A stretch of 39,221 bases of DNA from Gammaproteobacteria bacterium HGW-Gammaproteobacteria-2 (GCA_002840015.1 PGZE01000050.1:1-39221); one strand, 5' to 3'. Numbered from the stretch's first letter, positions 26,871 through 36,081 are shown. Program-made: numbers and translations. The notes: generated by a model not told the origin, from the letters alone.

Positions 26871-27863
26871 TTAGATTTCATTCCGTGGCTCCAGGCCAAG
26901 GCCTTTCCCTGGCTGCGGCGGTGCCGGTGGCGCCAGCACGCTGATCACGATGGAGGCCGTCAACAAGCCCACCACAACGCCCAACGACCACAATGGAGGA
27001 ACCTTGATCCACCCGGCAATCAGCATCTTGGTACCGACGAAGATCAAAACCAGCGCGAGGCCGTAGGTGAGCAGATGGAAGCGCTCCTTCATGTCGGCCA
27101 ACAGGAAGTACAGCGCGCGCAGCCCGAGAATGGCGAAGATGTTGGCGGTCATGACGATGAACGGATCGGTGGTCACCGCGTACACCGCCGGGATCGAATC
27201 CACCGCGAAAATCATGTCGGTAATCGCCACCAGCACCAGCACCACGAACAGCGGCGTGACCCAGCGTTGACCGTTCTGCATCACGCTCAGGCGCTCGCCA
27301 TGAAACTGCGGGGTGATTCTCAGATGACCGCGCATCCAGCGCAGCGCCGGGTTGTTCTCCAGGTCGGGGCTGGCATCGGCGAACCACAGCATCTTGGCGC
27401 CAGTGAGCAGCAAGAACAGGCCAAAGCCATAAAGAATCCAGTGGAAGCGGCTGATCAGCAACGCACCGAGCAGGATCATCAGCGCGCGCAACACGATGGC
27501 GCCGATCACGCCGAGCACGATCATGCGCTTCTGGTATTCGCTGGGCACCGCGAAATAGGTGAATAGCATCAGGAACACGAAGAGGTTGTCCACCGAGAGC
27601 GACTTTTCGATCAGATAGCCGGTCAGGAACTCGGTCGCCTTGAGATTGGCCAGTTCGCGTCCGCTGCTGTGATCGAGCCACAGCCACAACCCACCGCAGA
27701 ATGCCAACGCCAAGGCAACCCACAACACGGTCCATGACAGCGCTTCGCGTTGCGATACACGATGCGCGCCCTGGGCGCGCAACACCACCAGATCGACGCT
27801 TACCGCGGCGATCACGAAGCCGGCAAACCCCAGCCATAGCCACCATGTACCGATCGATTCCAT
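26871..27863 (-). CDS. TerC-family membrane protein (Alx-like manganese exporter)
   Basis: A 330-residue TerC/Alx-type protein with about nine membrane segments. Family motifs with acidic residues inside helices: [19 protein letters not shown] and [14 protein letters not shown], plus [21 protein letters not shown]. Related proteins export Mn2+ or help metallate exported proteins. The N-terminus ([13 protein letters not shown]) is the normal TerC start. A yybP-ykoY riboswitch lies upstream, which supports the manganese role. Appears complete; ends 100 bases before rpoH. Confidence 0.94.
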   Translation of the reverse strand: MESIGTWWLWLGFAGFVIAAVSVDLVVLRAQGAHRVSQREALSWTVLWVALALAFCGGLWLWLDHSSGRELANLKATEFLTGYLIEKSLSVDNLFVFLMLFTYFAVPSEYQKRMIVLGVIGAIVLRALMILLGALLISRFHWILYGFGLFLLLTGAKMLWFADASPDLENNPALRWMRGHLRITPQFHGERLSVMQNGQRWVTPLFVVLVLVAITDMIFAVDSIPAVYAVTTDPFIVMTANIFAILGLRALYFLLADMKERFHLLTYGLALVLIFVGTKMLIAGWIKVPPLWSLGVVVGLLTASIVISVLAPPAPPQPGKGLGLEPRNEI

Positions 27864-27989
27864 GCAACGCCCCCGATGCGTCCGAAGCCGGGCGCCGGTG
27901 CGCGATTGCGGGTGGACACGGTTGCTTCAACCTGGCCACGCGACCTCGCGCTACCGCTGCGCGGACGCATCCGCAGCGGATCTCGGCGA

Positions 27990-28096
27990 CAAGGTCTCGC
28001 TCGCAGGGATGCGGTGGATACCGCAACGGGCTGCCTGACGGACCGGAGCTTTACGCTCGTGTTGACGATCCGTCGGATTGGGAGCTACTCCCCTTG
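27990..28096 (-). promoter_or_regulatory. yybP-ykoY manganese riboswitch aptamer
   Basis: The minus-strand leader of terC has the conserved L1 sequence GGGGAGTAGC (28093-28084) after CAAGG, the middle segment CGTCAACACGAGCG...GCTCCGGTCCGTCAGG, and the L3 sequence GCGAGACCTTG near 28000-27990. CAAGG (28096-28092) pairs with CCTTG (27994-27990) to close P1. Between them are plausible P2-P4 stems (GAGCGTAAAGCTC; GCGGTATCCACCGC). The expression platform of ~125 bases contains CGCCC that could pair with GGGCG near the terC ribosome binding site, suggesting translational control. Aptamer identity is a strong pattern match; regulation mode is inferred. Confidence 0.88.
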
Positions 28097-28132
28097 AAGG
28101 GACGCGGCGCAATCTCTGCGCCGCACGGCGGA

Positions 28133-28816
28133 CTATATCGTATCCGCGTGAGCAAGGGGTGAAGGTGGCAGCCGATCGCGCGCCGGCAGGCACCAGTCGA
28201 TCGGGGTCTGACCGCCGCCAACCAGCCAGCGATTGGCCTTGCCAAAGTGGCCGCAGCCGTTGAAACCGCGATGCGCGGACAGCGGCGAGGGGTGCGGTGC
28301 GCGCAGCACGCAATGGCGGCGCGTGTCGATGATGCGGCCCTTGGCCTGGGCGTAGCTGCCCCAGAGCATGAACACCAACCCCTCACGGTCGCGACTCAGG
28401 GTCTCGACGATATGGTCGGTGAACCCTTCCCAGCCTTTGCCCTGATGCGAGCCGGCTTGTCCGGCCTGTACCGACAGCACCGCATTGAGCAGCAATACAC
28501 CCTGTTTCGCCCAGGGCAGCAGGCAGCCATGGTCGGGCGCGGCAAAACCGAGGTCGCGCTCGATCTCGGCGAAGATGTTGCGCAGCGAGGGCGGCACCGG
28601 CACCCCCGGCGGCACCGAGAAGCTGAGTCCGTGTGCCTGACCCGGGCCGTGATACGGGTCCTGGCCGAGGATCACCACCTTCACCGCCGCGAATGGCGTG
28701 GCATCGAGCGCCGCGAACATCTGCGATCCCGGCGGATAAATCACCACGCCGCGCGCGCGTTCAGCGCGCAGGAATGCCGACAGTGCCTGCATCTCCGGGC
28801 GCGCTCGCGCCAGCAA
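28133..28816 (-). CDS. ung: Uracil-DNA glycosylase, possibly missing its N-terminal coding end
   Basis: Removes uracil from DNA in base-excision repair (family 1). The catalytic loop [17 protein letters not shown] (Asp53 in this numbering), [17 protein letters not shown] and the [10 protein letters not shown] leucine-loop are all present. The best available start is TTG at 28816, giving 227 residues. Relatives carry about 15-20 further N-terminal residues (the LxPSWK...LL segment before RPEM). The reading frame stays open upstream to a stop at about 28878 but with no usable ATG and unrelated sequence, so the 5' end may be lost. The catalytic core is intact. Its stop codon overlaps a TATAGT hexamer that could be the -10 of the terC leader. 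Confidence 0.92.
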   Translation of the reverse strand: MLARARPEMQALSAFLRAERARGVVIYPPGSQMFAALDATPFAAVKVVILGQDPYHGPGQAHGLSFSVPPGVPVPPSLRNIFAEIERDLGFAAPDHGCLLPWAKQGVLLLNAVLSVQAGQAGSHQGKGWEGFTDHIVETLSRDREGLVFMLWGSYAQAKGRIIDTRRHCVLRAPHPSPLSAHRGFNGCGHFGKANRWLVGGGQTPIDWCLPARDRLPPSPLAHADTI

Positions 28817-28898
28817 GCGGCCAGACGCACCGCTGGCTTGGTGTCGTTGCCCGGGTAGGCCAATTTGCTTGCGTCTTCACACATTCGTCACATGATCC

Positions 28899-28925
28899 TC
28901 AAGTGCACTCAAAACCGGCCGATGA
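28899..28925 (+). promoter_or_regulatory. Sigma-28 (FliA) type promoter for the chemoreceptor
   Basis: TCAA-N15-GCCGATGA, against consensus TAAA-N15-GCCGATAA: three of four and seven of eight positions with exact spacing. It would give a leader of about 100 bases before the ATG at 29036. The fit with a motility gene downstream supports the call. Confidence 0.65.
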
Positions 28926-29035
28926 CCGGAACAGGGGGATCACCTATCAAGCTTAGCGAATACCGATCCTTGTTTCGCGTCGAATCATGGGCCATCAATC
29001 CCCCATGCCAACCTGGTTGAAACGAGGGAACAGAA

Positions 29036-30598
29036 ATGCGCCAGAACCTGCCGGTCACCCAGCATGAAACCACCTTTCCCGATGGCGATACCATCGTCTC
29101 GGTCACCGATCTGAAAGGCAAGATCAGTCACTGTAATGCCGCCTTCGTGAAGATCAGCGGCTTTCAGGTCGAGGAGTTGCTCGGTCAGCCGCAGAACATT
29201 ATCCGCCACCCCGACATGCCGGCCGAGGCATTTCGTGATCTGTGGGACACCATCAAGGCCGGCGAGCCGTGGTCGGCGATGGTCAAGAATCGTTGCAAGA
29301 ACGGCGACCATTACTGGGTCAGCGCCAATGTCACGCCGGTGTTGCAGCACGGCCAGCCGGTGGGCTACATGTCGGTGCGCACCAAGCCCAGTCGCGAGCA
29401 GATCGAAGCCGCCGATGCGCTGTACGCGAAAATGCGCGAAGCCAATCAGGAGGGCCCGGCAAAGCTGCGCCTGCATCGCGGGCAATTGCAGCAACGCGGG
29501 TTGGCGGCGCTCTGGCATCGGCTCAGCCATCTCCCCATGTTGGGCAAACTGGCGGCGGCATTGCTTGTGACCAGCCTTGCCAATGAAGCGGCGTTGTTTT
29601 TGCCGTTGCGTGGCGTGTGGCAGATTGCCGCTCAGCTTGGGGCGTTTGCCTTGGCTTTCATGGTCGTTTTGCTGTGGCTGCGGCGCAGTGTAATCGCTCC
29701 GATCAATGCCGCGACGCTGCGTGCCCGCGCATTGGCGGCCGGCGACCTGCGCGCGCACGATGAAGCGGCGTTGGCTACGGATGAGTTGGGGCAATTGCTG
29801 CGTGCGGTGCATCAACTGGGCGTGAATCTGCAAGCGGTGGTGGGCGATGTGCGCCGCGAAATCGAGGGACTGGATGGCACAGCCAGCGAGATCACTGATG
29901 GCAGCGATGACCTGTCCGGTCGCGCCGAATCGCAGGCGGCAAGTCTGGAGGAGACCGCCGCCTCGATGCACGAGCTCAACGCCACCGTGCAGCAAACCAC
30001 CGAGATTGCACGCAGCGCCAATGAGCTGGCCGACAAGAACCGTGAGGCAGCGGATGACGGCAGCCGGCTGATGGCCGAGGTGGTGACCACCATGAATGAA
30101 ATCCGCGATGCCTCCAAACAGATCTCGGAAATCATCGGTTTGATCGATTCGATCGCGTTCCAGACCAATATCCTCGCGCTCAACGCCGCAGTGGAAGCGG
30201 CGCGCGCAGGCGAACAGGGCCGTGGCTTTGCCGTGGTGGCGAGCGAGGTGCGCGATCTGGCGCAGCGCAGCGCGCAGGCGGCAGGGCAGATCAAGCAATT
30301 GATCTCGCGCTCGGCCGCGCAGGTGCAAAGCGGCACCGAGTTGGTGGGCAAGGCCGGCGCCGCAGTGGACGGCATTGTCGCCATGGCCGGCAAGGTGCGC
30401 GCCCATATCGGCGAGATCAGCCACGCCGCAAGTGAGCAGGCCAGTGGTGTCGGCCAGATCAATGATGCAGTGGCGAGTCTGGATCAGACCACCCAGCACA
30501 ACGCGGCACTGGCCGAGGAGCTGAGCGCGGCATCACGGATGTTGAAAGATCGCGCCGCCAGCCTGGGTGCATCGGTGAAGGTGTTTCAGTTGGGGTGA
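29036..30598 (+). CDS. Aer-like PAS-domain methyl-accepting chemotaxis protein
   Basis: A 520-residue membrane-bound energy/aerotaxis sensor. The ATG follows GAGGGA with six-base spacing. PAS domain at ~15-115 with ITDLKG-like opening ([23 protein letters not shown]) and [18 protein letters not shown], typical of Aer. Hydrophobic segments at ~165-215 ([33 protein letters not shown]) form a membrane hairpin, then a HAMP-like stretch ([23 protein letters not shown]). The signalling tip ([37 protein letters not shown]) is intact. No periplasmic ligand domain, so it likely senses redox through PAS-bound FAD, by analogy. Monocistronic behind a sigma-28 promoter; convergent with the response regulator. 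Confidence 0.94.
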   Translation: MRQNLPVTQHETTFPDGDTIVSVTDLKGKISHCNAAFVKISGFQVEELLGQPQNIIRHPDMPAEAFRDLWDTIKAGEPWSAMVKNRCKNGDHYWVSANVTPVLQHGQPVGYMSVRTKPSREQIEAADALYAKMREANQEGPAKLRLHRGQLQQRGLAALWHRLSHLPMLGKLAAALLVTSLANEAALFLPLRGVWQIAAQLGAFALAFMVVLLWLRRSVIAPINAATLRARALAAGDLRAHDEAALATDELGQLLRAVHQLGVNLQAVVGDVRREIEGLDGTASEITDGSDDLSGRAESQAASLEETAASMHELNATVQQTTEIARSANELADKNREAADDGSRLMAEVVTTMNEIRDASKQISEIIGLIDSIAFQTNILALNAAVEAARAGEQGRGFAVVASEVRDLAQRSAQAAGQIKQLISRSAAQVQSGTELVGKAGAAVDGIVAMAGKVRAHIGEISHAASEQASGVGQINDAVASLDQTTQHNAALAEELSAASRMLKDRAASLGASVKVFQLG

Positions 30599-30619
30599 GA
30601 GCGGAGCTTGGCGACGGCC

Positions 30620-31471
30620 TCAGCTGCTCGCCGCCTGCACCCGCTCGCGCAGCATGCGCCCTACCCGCAACTGGAACAGCAGTTTGGTTACCAGCAGGCG
30701 TTCTTCGATCGGCTTTTGCACCAGATCGTTGGCGCCGGCACGCAGCAGATCGGACTGATTGGCCGGATTGGCATCACCGGTCATCACCAGTACCGGCAAC
30801 TGGCCTTTGGCGTAGTGATAGTCGCGGCGTAGCTTGAGCAGCAGGTCCTTGCCGCTCAGTTCGCCTTTCAGATAGACATCGGTCAATACCACATCCCAAC
30901 CCGGTGCCCGGCCTTCGTGTACGGCCTGATCGAGCAGGGCCAGCGCGTCTTCGACGCTCGGCGCATGGGTGACCAGCAGGCCGTGTTTTTCCAGCATGCG
31001 CCGGGTCGCCATTGCCACTACGCGGCTATCCTCGACATACAGCACTTCGCCGCCGACTTCGGTTTCCGGGCGGATATAACCGCGGATGAACGTGGCCAGC
31101 GCCTGGAAGCCCAGCTCCTTGTCGAAATAGTCGGTAACCTCGTCGGTGAAGCTGCGATTTTCCAGTCGTTCTTGCACATCACCGGAGACCACGATGATCG
31201 GGATATAGGCTTGCGGCGCGTGCTCGCGGATGTAGTGCGCCAGCTCCAGGCCGTCCATGTCGGGCAGGCGCAACGCGGTGGTAACCAGATCGACGGTGCC
31301 CTGTTGCAGCGCGGTTCGCGCTTCCTCGCCGGTGCCGCAACCAACCACCTCGACATCAGGCAACTCTTCGCGCAGTACCTGCGCAATCATCATGCGCACC
31401 ATTTTGGAACCATCGACCACCATCACCCGCGCCGAGTGTGGGCCGATATGACGAATAGAGGATGCATTCAT
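30620..31471 (-). CDS. Double-receiver response regulator with degenerate first receiver
   Basis: 283 residues from the ATG at 31471, made of two CheY-like receiver domains and no output domain. REC1 (~15-130): VMVVDGSKMVRMMI has Gly where the second acidic residue normally is, and DLVTTALRLPDMDGLEL has Ala at the phospho-acceptor position; the Lys (DYFDKELGF) is kept. REC2 (~143-275): LYVEDSRVV, phospho-acceptor Asp in VVLTDVYLKGELSGKDLL, MTGD and VQKPI look functional. It lies 7 bases downstream of ftsX and probably shares its transcript. May be a phospho-relay or adaptor protein; partner kinase not in view. Confidence 0.9.
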   Translation of the reverse strand: MNASSIRHIGPHSARVMVVDGSKMVRMMIAQVLREELPDVEVVGCGTGEEARTALQQGTVDLVTTALRLPDMDGLELAHYIREHAPQAYIPIIVVSGDVQERLENRSFTDEVTDYFDKELGFQALATFIRGYIRPETEVGGEVLYVEDSRVVAMATRRMLEKHGLLVTHAPSVEDALALLDQAVHEGRAPGWDVVLTDVYLKGELSGKDLLLKLRRDYHYAKGQLPVLVMTGDANPANQSDLLRAGANDLVQKPIEERLLVTKLLFQLRVGRMLRERVQAASS

Positions 31472-31478
31472 GGATGTA

Positions 31479-32447
31479 TCACACCTGCGTACGATGAAGA
31501 TGATGCCCCGTTGCCAGCCAGGCACCGATCCAACCTAGAAGTACCACGCCGAACATAAACCGGAGCAGACCAAGCGCGCCCGGCCCGACCAGCACGAATT
31601 CACTGCCGTAGCTTGCCACCAGCCCGGCCAGCGGTGGTGCCAATGCCTTGGCTACCAACACCAACACCAGCAGCGCCAGCAGGCCGGCACCGAGCCCGTA
31701 ACAGGCACCAAGATACAGGAAAGGCCGGCGCACGAAGCCATCGGTGGCGCCGAGCAGGCGCAAAACCGAAACTTCATCGGCACGCGACTGGATATCCAGC
31801 CGTACCGTATTGCCCACCACCAGCAGCGCGCCGGCACCCAGCAGCAGCGCTACCACCAGCACTGCCCGGTCACCAAAGCCCAGCCAGACGTCCAGGCGCC
31901 GCCGCCACTGCGCATCATGCTGCACGATTTCCGCTTCAGGCAGCGCTCGCAGCATGATCGCCAGTGCATCACCATCCTCGCGTGGGCTGACGTGTAACAC
32001 GTAGGGCAGCGGATTTTGTTCCAGAACATCGAGCGCGCCAGCCAATTCGCTCATCGCCCGCAACTCGGCAAGGCCCTGCTCGGGGCTGCGCAGGGTAACC
32101 GAGGCCACCTGCGCGCGCTGGCCAATTTCCTGTGCCAGTTGCTGTGCGCGTTCGGCATCCACCTGTGGCCGCAAAAACACGCTGATATCGCGTGATTGGG
32201 TGACACTGCCCGAAAATTGTTCGACATTGTGCAGCACCAGCCACAACCCCATCGGCAGCGCCACTGCCAATGCCATCACCGATACCGTCAGCAGGGTTGC
32301 CCACGGCCGTTGGCCCATGCGGCCGATGCTGCTGATCAGCCCATAAAGATGCAGGTCGCGCCAGGCGCGCAGGCGCTGACGCAGGGTCAGCGCGTTGCTG
32401 CGCTGGGTGGTAGCGGGTTTGCGTTTGCGATTGCTGATGGCACTCAC
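31479..32447 (-). CDS. ftsX: Cell-division protein FtsX
   Basis: Membrane subunit of FtsEX, which activates septal peptidoglycan hydrolases. 322 residues: Arg-rich cytoplasmic N-terminus (NRKRKPATTQRSNALTLRQRLRAWRD), TM1 (WATLLTVSVMALAVALPMGLWL), a periplasmic domain with DISVFLRPQVD and VTLRSPEQGLAEL, then three helices at the C-terminus (VALLLGAGALLVVGNTVRLDIQ; SVLRLLGATDGFVRRPFLYLGA). The start overlaps ftsE by four bases. Complete. Confidence 0.96.
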   Translation of the reverse strand: MSAISNRKRKPATTQRSNALTLRQRLRAWRDLHLYGLISSIGRMGQRPWATLLTVSVMALAVALPMGLWLVLHNVEQFSGSVTQSRDISVFLRPQVDAERAQQLAQEIGQRAQVASVTLRSPEQGLAELRAMSELAGALDVLEQNPLPYVLHVSPREDGDALAIMLRALPEAEIVQHDAQWRRRLDVWLGFGDRAVLVVALLLGAGALLVVGNTVRLDIQSRADEVSVLRLLGATDGFVRRPFLYLGACYGLGAGLLALLVLVLVAKALAPPLAGLVASYGSEFVLVGPGALGLLRFMFGVVLLGWIGAWLATGHHLHRTQV

Positions 32448-33145
32448 GCCAGATCCTCGGCTGAAATGTCGTCGGCCAGGCGGCCATGGTCAAGCACTAG
32501 TACCCGTTTGCGCATCCGTCGTAGCAAGTGCAGATCGTGGCTGGCAACCAGTACGGCCGTGCCTTGTGCCGGCAGCGACGCAAACAGCTGCATGATTTCC
32601 GCCGACAACTGTGGGTCGAGGTTGCCAGTGGGTTCGTCAGCAATCAATAGCGTGGGTTGTGCGACCAACGCTCGCGCGATGCCGACGCGCTGCTGCTCGC
32701 CACTCGATAGCGTGACCGGCAGCGAACGTTCGCGGCCTCCCAGCCCGACCTTGTCGAGCACTACCCGCACTCGCTTGCCGACATCGGCGTGTACGCTGCC
32801 ATTGATCAGCAGTGGCAGGGCGACGTTGTCGAACACGCTGCGATCGGTCAGCAGCCGATGGTCCTGAAACACCACGCCGATCTGCCGTCGATGCAGGGCA
32901 ACCCGCCGGCCGCGCACGCTGGCGAGGTGTTTTTCATCAAACAGCACTGCGCCCTGTGACGGCCGCTCGGCGAGATGAATCAGGCGCAGCAAGGTGCTTT
33001 TGCCGGCACCGGAATGGCCGGTCACGAACACCATCTCGCCGCGTGCCACCGAAAAGCTGATGTCGAGCAGGGCCTCCTGGCCACCCGGATAGCGCTTGCT
33101 GACGCCATCAAAGCGCAGCACAGGTTGCAAGAGGGCATCGGCCAT
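32444..33145 (-). CDS. ftsE: Cell-division ATP-binding protein FtsE
   Basis: ABC-type ATPase partner of FtsX. 233 residues with Walker A GHSGAGKST, Q-loop VVFQDHRLL, signature LSSGEQQRV, Walker B LLIADEPTGNLD and H-loop ASHD. ATG at 33145 directly abuts the gspF-like stop (33146). Its stop overlaps ftsX by four bases. Confidence 0.97.
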   Translation of the reverse strand: MADALLQPVLRFDGVSKRYPGGQEALLDISFSVARGEMVFVTGHSGAGKSTLLRLIHLAERPSQGAVLFDEKHLASVRGRRVALHRRQIGVVFQDHRLLTDRSVFDNVALPLLINGSVHADVGKRVRVVLDKVGLGGRERSLPVTLSSGEQQRVGIARALVAQPTLLIADEPTGNLDPQLSAEIMQLFASLPAQGTAVLVASHDLHLLRRMRKRVLVLDHGRLADDISAEDLA

Positions 33146-34336
33146 TCAGCGCACCAATTGATTGAGCTGGAAGATGGGCAAGAGTATCGCCAATACGATG
33201 AACAGCACGAGGCCGCCGACCAGCACGATCACCACCGGCCCCAGCGCGGCCATCAGCACCGACAGCACCATGTCCAGCTCGCGTTCGAGCTGGGTTGCGG
33301 CTTCATCGAGCATCGCGTCCAGGCGGCCGGCGCGTTCGCCACTGGCAATCAGGCGCACCGCCAGTGGTGGAAACCAGCCGGTGCCGGTAAGTGCCTGCGC
33401 CAACGGCACGCCCTCGCGCACCCGCGCTGCCACCTGCGCCAGCGCATCGCGCAACTCAAGGTTGGCGACGGTGGCATTGGCCAGGCTCATGGCGTCGAGC
33501 AAGGGCACTGCCGAAGCCCCGAGCATGGCCAGGGTGCGCGCGTAACGCGCACTGTCCAGCGCAATCAGCAGCCGTGACAGCAGCGGTATCCGCAACCAGC
33601 GGCGATGCCGCCAGCGGATGAATGCAGGGCGTCGCCAACTCGCAACCAGGCCAGCGAATACTGCCAGTATCGCCGGTAGTAGCCACCACACACTGCTCTG
33701 CAAGCCGGCACTGATCGCCAGCAAGGTGCGCGTTGCCCACGGCAGGCTCTGGCCGTTGCGTACGAACACGCCAGTGACCTCGGGTACCACGTAGAGCATC
33801 AGCCCGGAGACCACCAGCAACGCGAAAAACAACAGCAACACCGGGTATGCCAGCGCCGCAATCACGCGCCGGCGCATCGCGTCGCGCGATTCCAGGTGCG
33901 CGGCGAGCTGCGACAGGACGACGCCCAGCCGCCCCGCCTGTTCACCGGCGGCTACGCTGGCGCGGTAAAGCGGCGGGAAGGTGGCGGGAAACTCTGCCAG
34001 CGCCAAAGCCAGGCTGCTGCCTTCCATCACCCGCGCGCGCAAGGCCAGGGTGATGGTTCGCATGGCACCATCGGCACCTTCAGCGGTAGCGGCCAGCACC
34101 TCGTCCAGCGGCAGGCCAGCGCTGAACAAGGTGGCCAGTTGCCGGGTAAGCAGCACCCGCGCGGTGGCAGACAGGCGCGTGCCGTGGCCGCTGTCGGCTT
34201 CAACCAGCGCAACCTTCAGTGGCGTCAATCCGCGATCGCGCAGTGCCGCACGCGCCGCACGCGGGGTGTCGGCCTGCAACACGCCTTTTTCGGTGCGATT
34301 GCCTGCGCTCAGCGCCTGATAATGGAAAGCGGGCAT
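33146..34336 (-). CDS. GspF/PilC-family inner-membrane protein
   Basis: A 396-residue type II secretion F-domain protein. Two T2SSF repeats: first at ~65-190 (RQLATLFSAGLPLDEVLAATAEG ... VAAGEQAGRLGVVLSQLAAHLE), second at ~265-390 (ARTLAMLGASAVPLLDAMSLA ... LIASGERAGRLDAMLDEAATQL). Membrane segments at ~165-190, ~215-235 and ~365-390. N-terminus MPAFHYQALSAGNRTEKGVLQA is the usual GspF/PilC opening. It could be the platform protein of a type II secretion or type IV pilus machine, but no other component is nearby; it is transcribed with ftsE, which it abuts. Confidence 0.93.
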   Translation of the reverse strand: MPAFHYQALSAGNRTEKGVLQADTPRAARAALRDRGLTPLKVALVEADSGHGTRLSATARVLLTRQLATLFSAGLPLDEVLAATAEGADGAMRTITLALRARVMEGSSLALALAEFPATFPPLYRASVAAGEQAGRLGVVLSQLAAHLESRDAMRRRVIAALAYPVLLLFFALLVVSGLMLYVVPEVTGVFVRNGQSLPWATRTLLAISAGLQSSVWWLLPAILAVFAGLVASWRRPAFIRWRHRRWLRIPLLSRLLIALDSARYARTLAMLGASAVPLLDAMSLANATVANLELRDALAQVAARVREGVPLAQALTGTGWFPPLAVRLIASGERAGRLDAMLDEAATQLERELDMVLSVLMAALGPVVIVLVGGLVLFIVLAILLPIFQLNQLVR

Positions 34337-34342
34337 GGGTGC

Positions 34343-35434
34343 TCAGCCGCGCGCCTGATAAAACGCTTGCTCGGAGATCCGGTGCCAAGCCTCGGACTTG
34401 GCGCGAAACGCGCGCATCGAGTCGTAGCAGCGCCGGGCCATGGCGTCGGATGCCGCAATCGCCTCCAGTGTTTGCTCGCTGGCGCGGCGCAACGCGCCAA
34501 GCACATCGGGCGGCAGTGGCCGCACATCCACGCCGTGCTCACGGATCAGCGTGTCGAGCGCATCTTGATTGCGCGCTGTGTATTCCGCCAGCATCACCTC
34601 GTTGACCGCGCGGCAGCAGGCACTGACCAGGGTTTGCAGATCTGCCGGCAAGGCCTCGAACGCAGTCTTGTTGATCATGCATTCCAGCGTTGGCCCCGGC
34701 TCCTGCCAGCCCGGATAGTAATAATGCTTGGCGGCCGTGTGCAGACCAAAGGCCAGATCGTTGTATGGGCCCACCCACTCGGTGGCGTCGATTGCACCCG
34801 ATTGCAATGCAGTGAAGATTTCTGCGCCCGGCAGGTTGACCGGTGTCGCTCCGAGGCGCGCCATCACCTCACCGCCGATCCCCGGAATGCGTATTTTCAA
34901 GCCGGCCAGATCGCGTACCGAGCGGATTTCGCGGTTGAACCAGCCGGCCATCTGCACCCCGGTATTGCCGGCCGGGAACGGCACCAGATTGAAGGGTGCG
35001 TAGAGTTCGCGCCACAGCTCAAGACCGCCGCCATCGTAGAGCCAGGCATTCATTTCCTGGGCGTTGAGGCCAAACGGCACCGCGCAGAAAAACGGCGCTG
35101 CCGCCGCCTTGCCTTTCCAGTAATAGGCCGCGCTATGGCCCATTTCAGCCACGCCGCGGCTGACCGCATCGAACACTTCGAACGCCGGGACCAGCTCGCC
35201 GGCGCCATACACCTTTACCGTCAGCCGGCCAGCCGAGGCCTCGGTGATCAGTGCGCCAAGGCCGGCGGCACCGGTGCCAAGGCCGGGGAAGTCTCTGGGC
35301 CAAGAGGTGATCATTTTCCACTGCAGTCGCGGCCCGCTGCTGGCCGGGCCATTGCCATCGGGTGCCGAACACGCCGCCAGGCTGGCTGCAACCGCAGCCA
35401 AGCCTGAGGCGCGCAGGATCTCGCGTCGATTCAT
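34343..35434 (-). CDS. TRAP-type C4-dicarboxylate/keto-acid binding lipoprotein (DctP family)
   Basis: A 363-residue periplasmic substrate-binding protein. The N-terminus MNRREILRASGLAAVAASLAAC combines a twin-arginine-like start with a lipobox (LAAC, Cys22). The mature part has WKMITSWPRDFPGLGTG, VKVYGAGELVPAFEVFDAVSRG and the ligand-anion Arg region LAGLKIRIPGIGGEV, then ALQSGAIDATEWVGPYND. This resembles the TakP-like branch that binds 2-oxo acids. No DctQ or DctM permease is in the window; it is six bases from gspF, so the partner may be elsewhere or absent. Substrate is inferred. Confidence 0.92.
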   Translation of the reverse strand: MNRREILRASGLAAVAASLAACSAPDGNGPASSGPRLQWKMITSWPRDFPGLGTGAAGLGALITEASAGRLTVKVYGAGELVPAFEVFDAVSRGVAEMGHSAAYYWKGKAAAAPFFCAVPFGLNAQEMNAWLYDGGGLELWRELYAPFNLVPFPAGNTGVQMAGWFNREIRSVRDLAGLKIRIPGIGGEVMARLGATPVNLPGAEIFTALQSGAIDATEWVGPYNDLAFGLHTAAKHYYYPGWQEPGPTLECMINKTAFEALPADLQTLVSACCRAVNEVMLAEYTARNQDALDTLIREHGVDVRPLPPDVLGALRRASEQTLEAIAASDAMARRCYDSMRAFRAKSEAWHRISEQAFYQARG

Positions 35435-35517
35435 GGGGTGTCATTCCGATAATTTGCGTTCATCGTACACCGCGCACACACTTTCATTATCCGCTAAACG
35501 ATCAGGCAGGGCAGAAC

Positions 35518-36081
35518 ATGAGCACATTATTGAAACCGCATCTGATTGTATTTTTGGCCTTGTTGGTGATCTCGCAGCTCGCTTGCGCTGCGCAAGGGCC
35601 GGGCGCCAATATTTTCGCATTCGACCCCGAGGCGCGACTGGCCGAGCTGGGCATCGAACTGCCGGCAAGCAGCCCGCCGGTGGCCAATTATGTGCCGGCG
35701 GTGCGCAGCGGCAATTGGGTATTTTTATCCGGGATGGGGCCGTGCGGCGAGATGGGCCCCGGCCAACTCGGCAAGTTGGGTGCCGAGCGTAGCGTCGAGG
35801 ACGGTTACCGCGCAGCGCGACGTACGGCGGTGTGCCTGCTCGCCGCGCTCAAGGCCGAAGTGGGCGATCTGAAAAAAGTGCGACGCATAGTGCGCGTGTT
35901 CGGAATGGTCAATGCCACACCGGATTTCACCCAGCATCCGCAGGTTATCAACGGCGCCTCGGACTTGCTGGTGGCGGTATTCGGCGAGCGTGGCCGCCAT
36001 GCGCGGGCCGCCGTCGGCATGGCGTCATTGCCGTTCAACATCCCGGTGGAAATCGAAATGCAGGTCGAACTGGAGCCGTAA
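35518..36081 (+). CDS. Exported RidA/YjgF-family protein
   Basis: 187 residues from the ATG at 35518 (weak AGGGC upstream). An N-terminal signal peptide (PHLIVFLALLVISQLACA) precedes a RidA-fold domain with SGNWVFLSGMGP, AARRTAVCLLAALKAEVGDL, RIVRVFGMVNATPDFTQHP and the C-terminal RAAVGMASLPFNIPVEIEMQ. RidA proteins deaminate reactive imine intermediates in the cytoplasm, so an exported member is unusual and its substrate is unknown. Divergent from the TRAP binding protein across an 83-base gap. Confidence 0.85.
   Translation: MSTLLKPHLIVFLALLVISQLACAAQGPGANIFAFDPEARLAELGIELPASSPPVANYVPAVRSGNWVFLSGMGPCGEMGPGQLGKLGAERSVEDGYRAARRTAVCLLAALKAEVGDLKKVRRIVRVFGMVNATPDFTQHPQVINGASDLLVAVFGERGRHARAAVGMASLPFNIPVEIEMQVELEP

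Noticed and set aside
33896-35407. A 503-codon plus-strand frame across gspF and the TRAP protein
   Set aside because: It spans two well-identified genes on the other strand and has no coherent domain.
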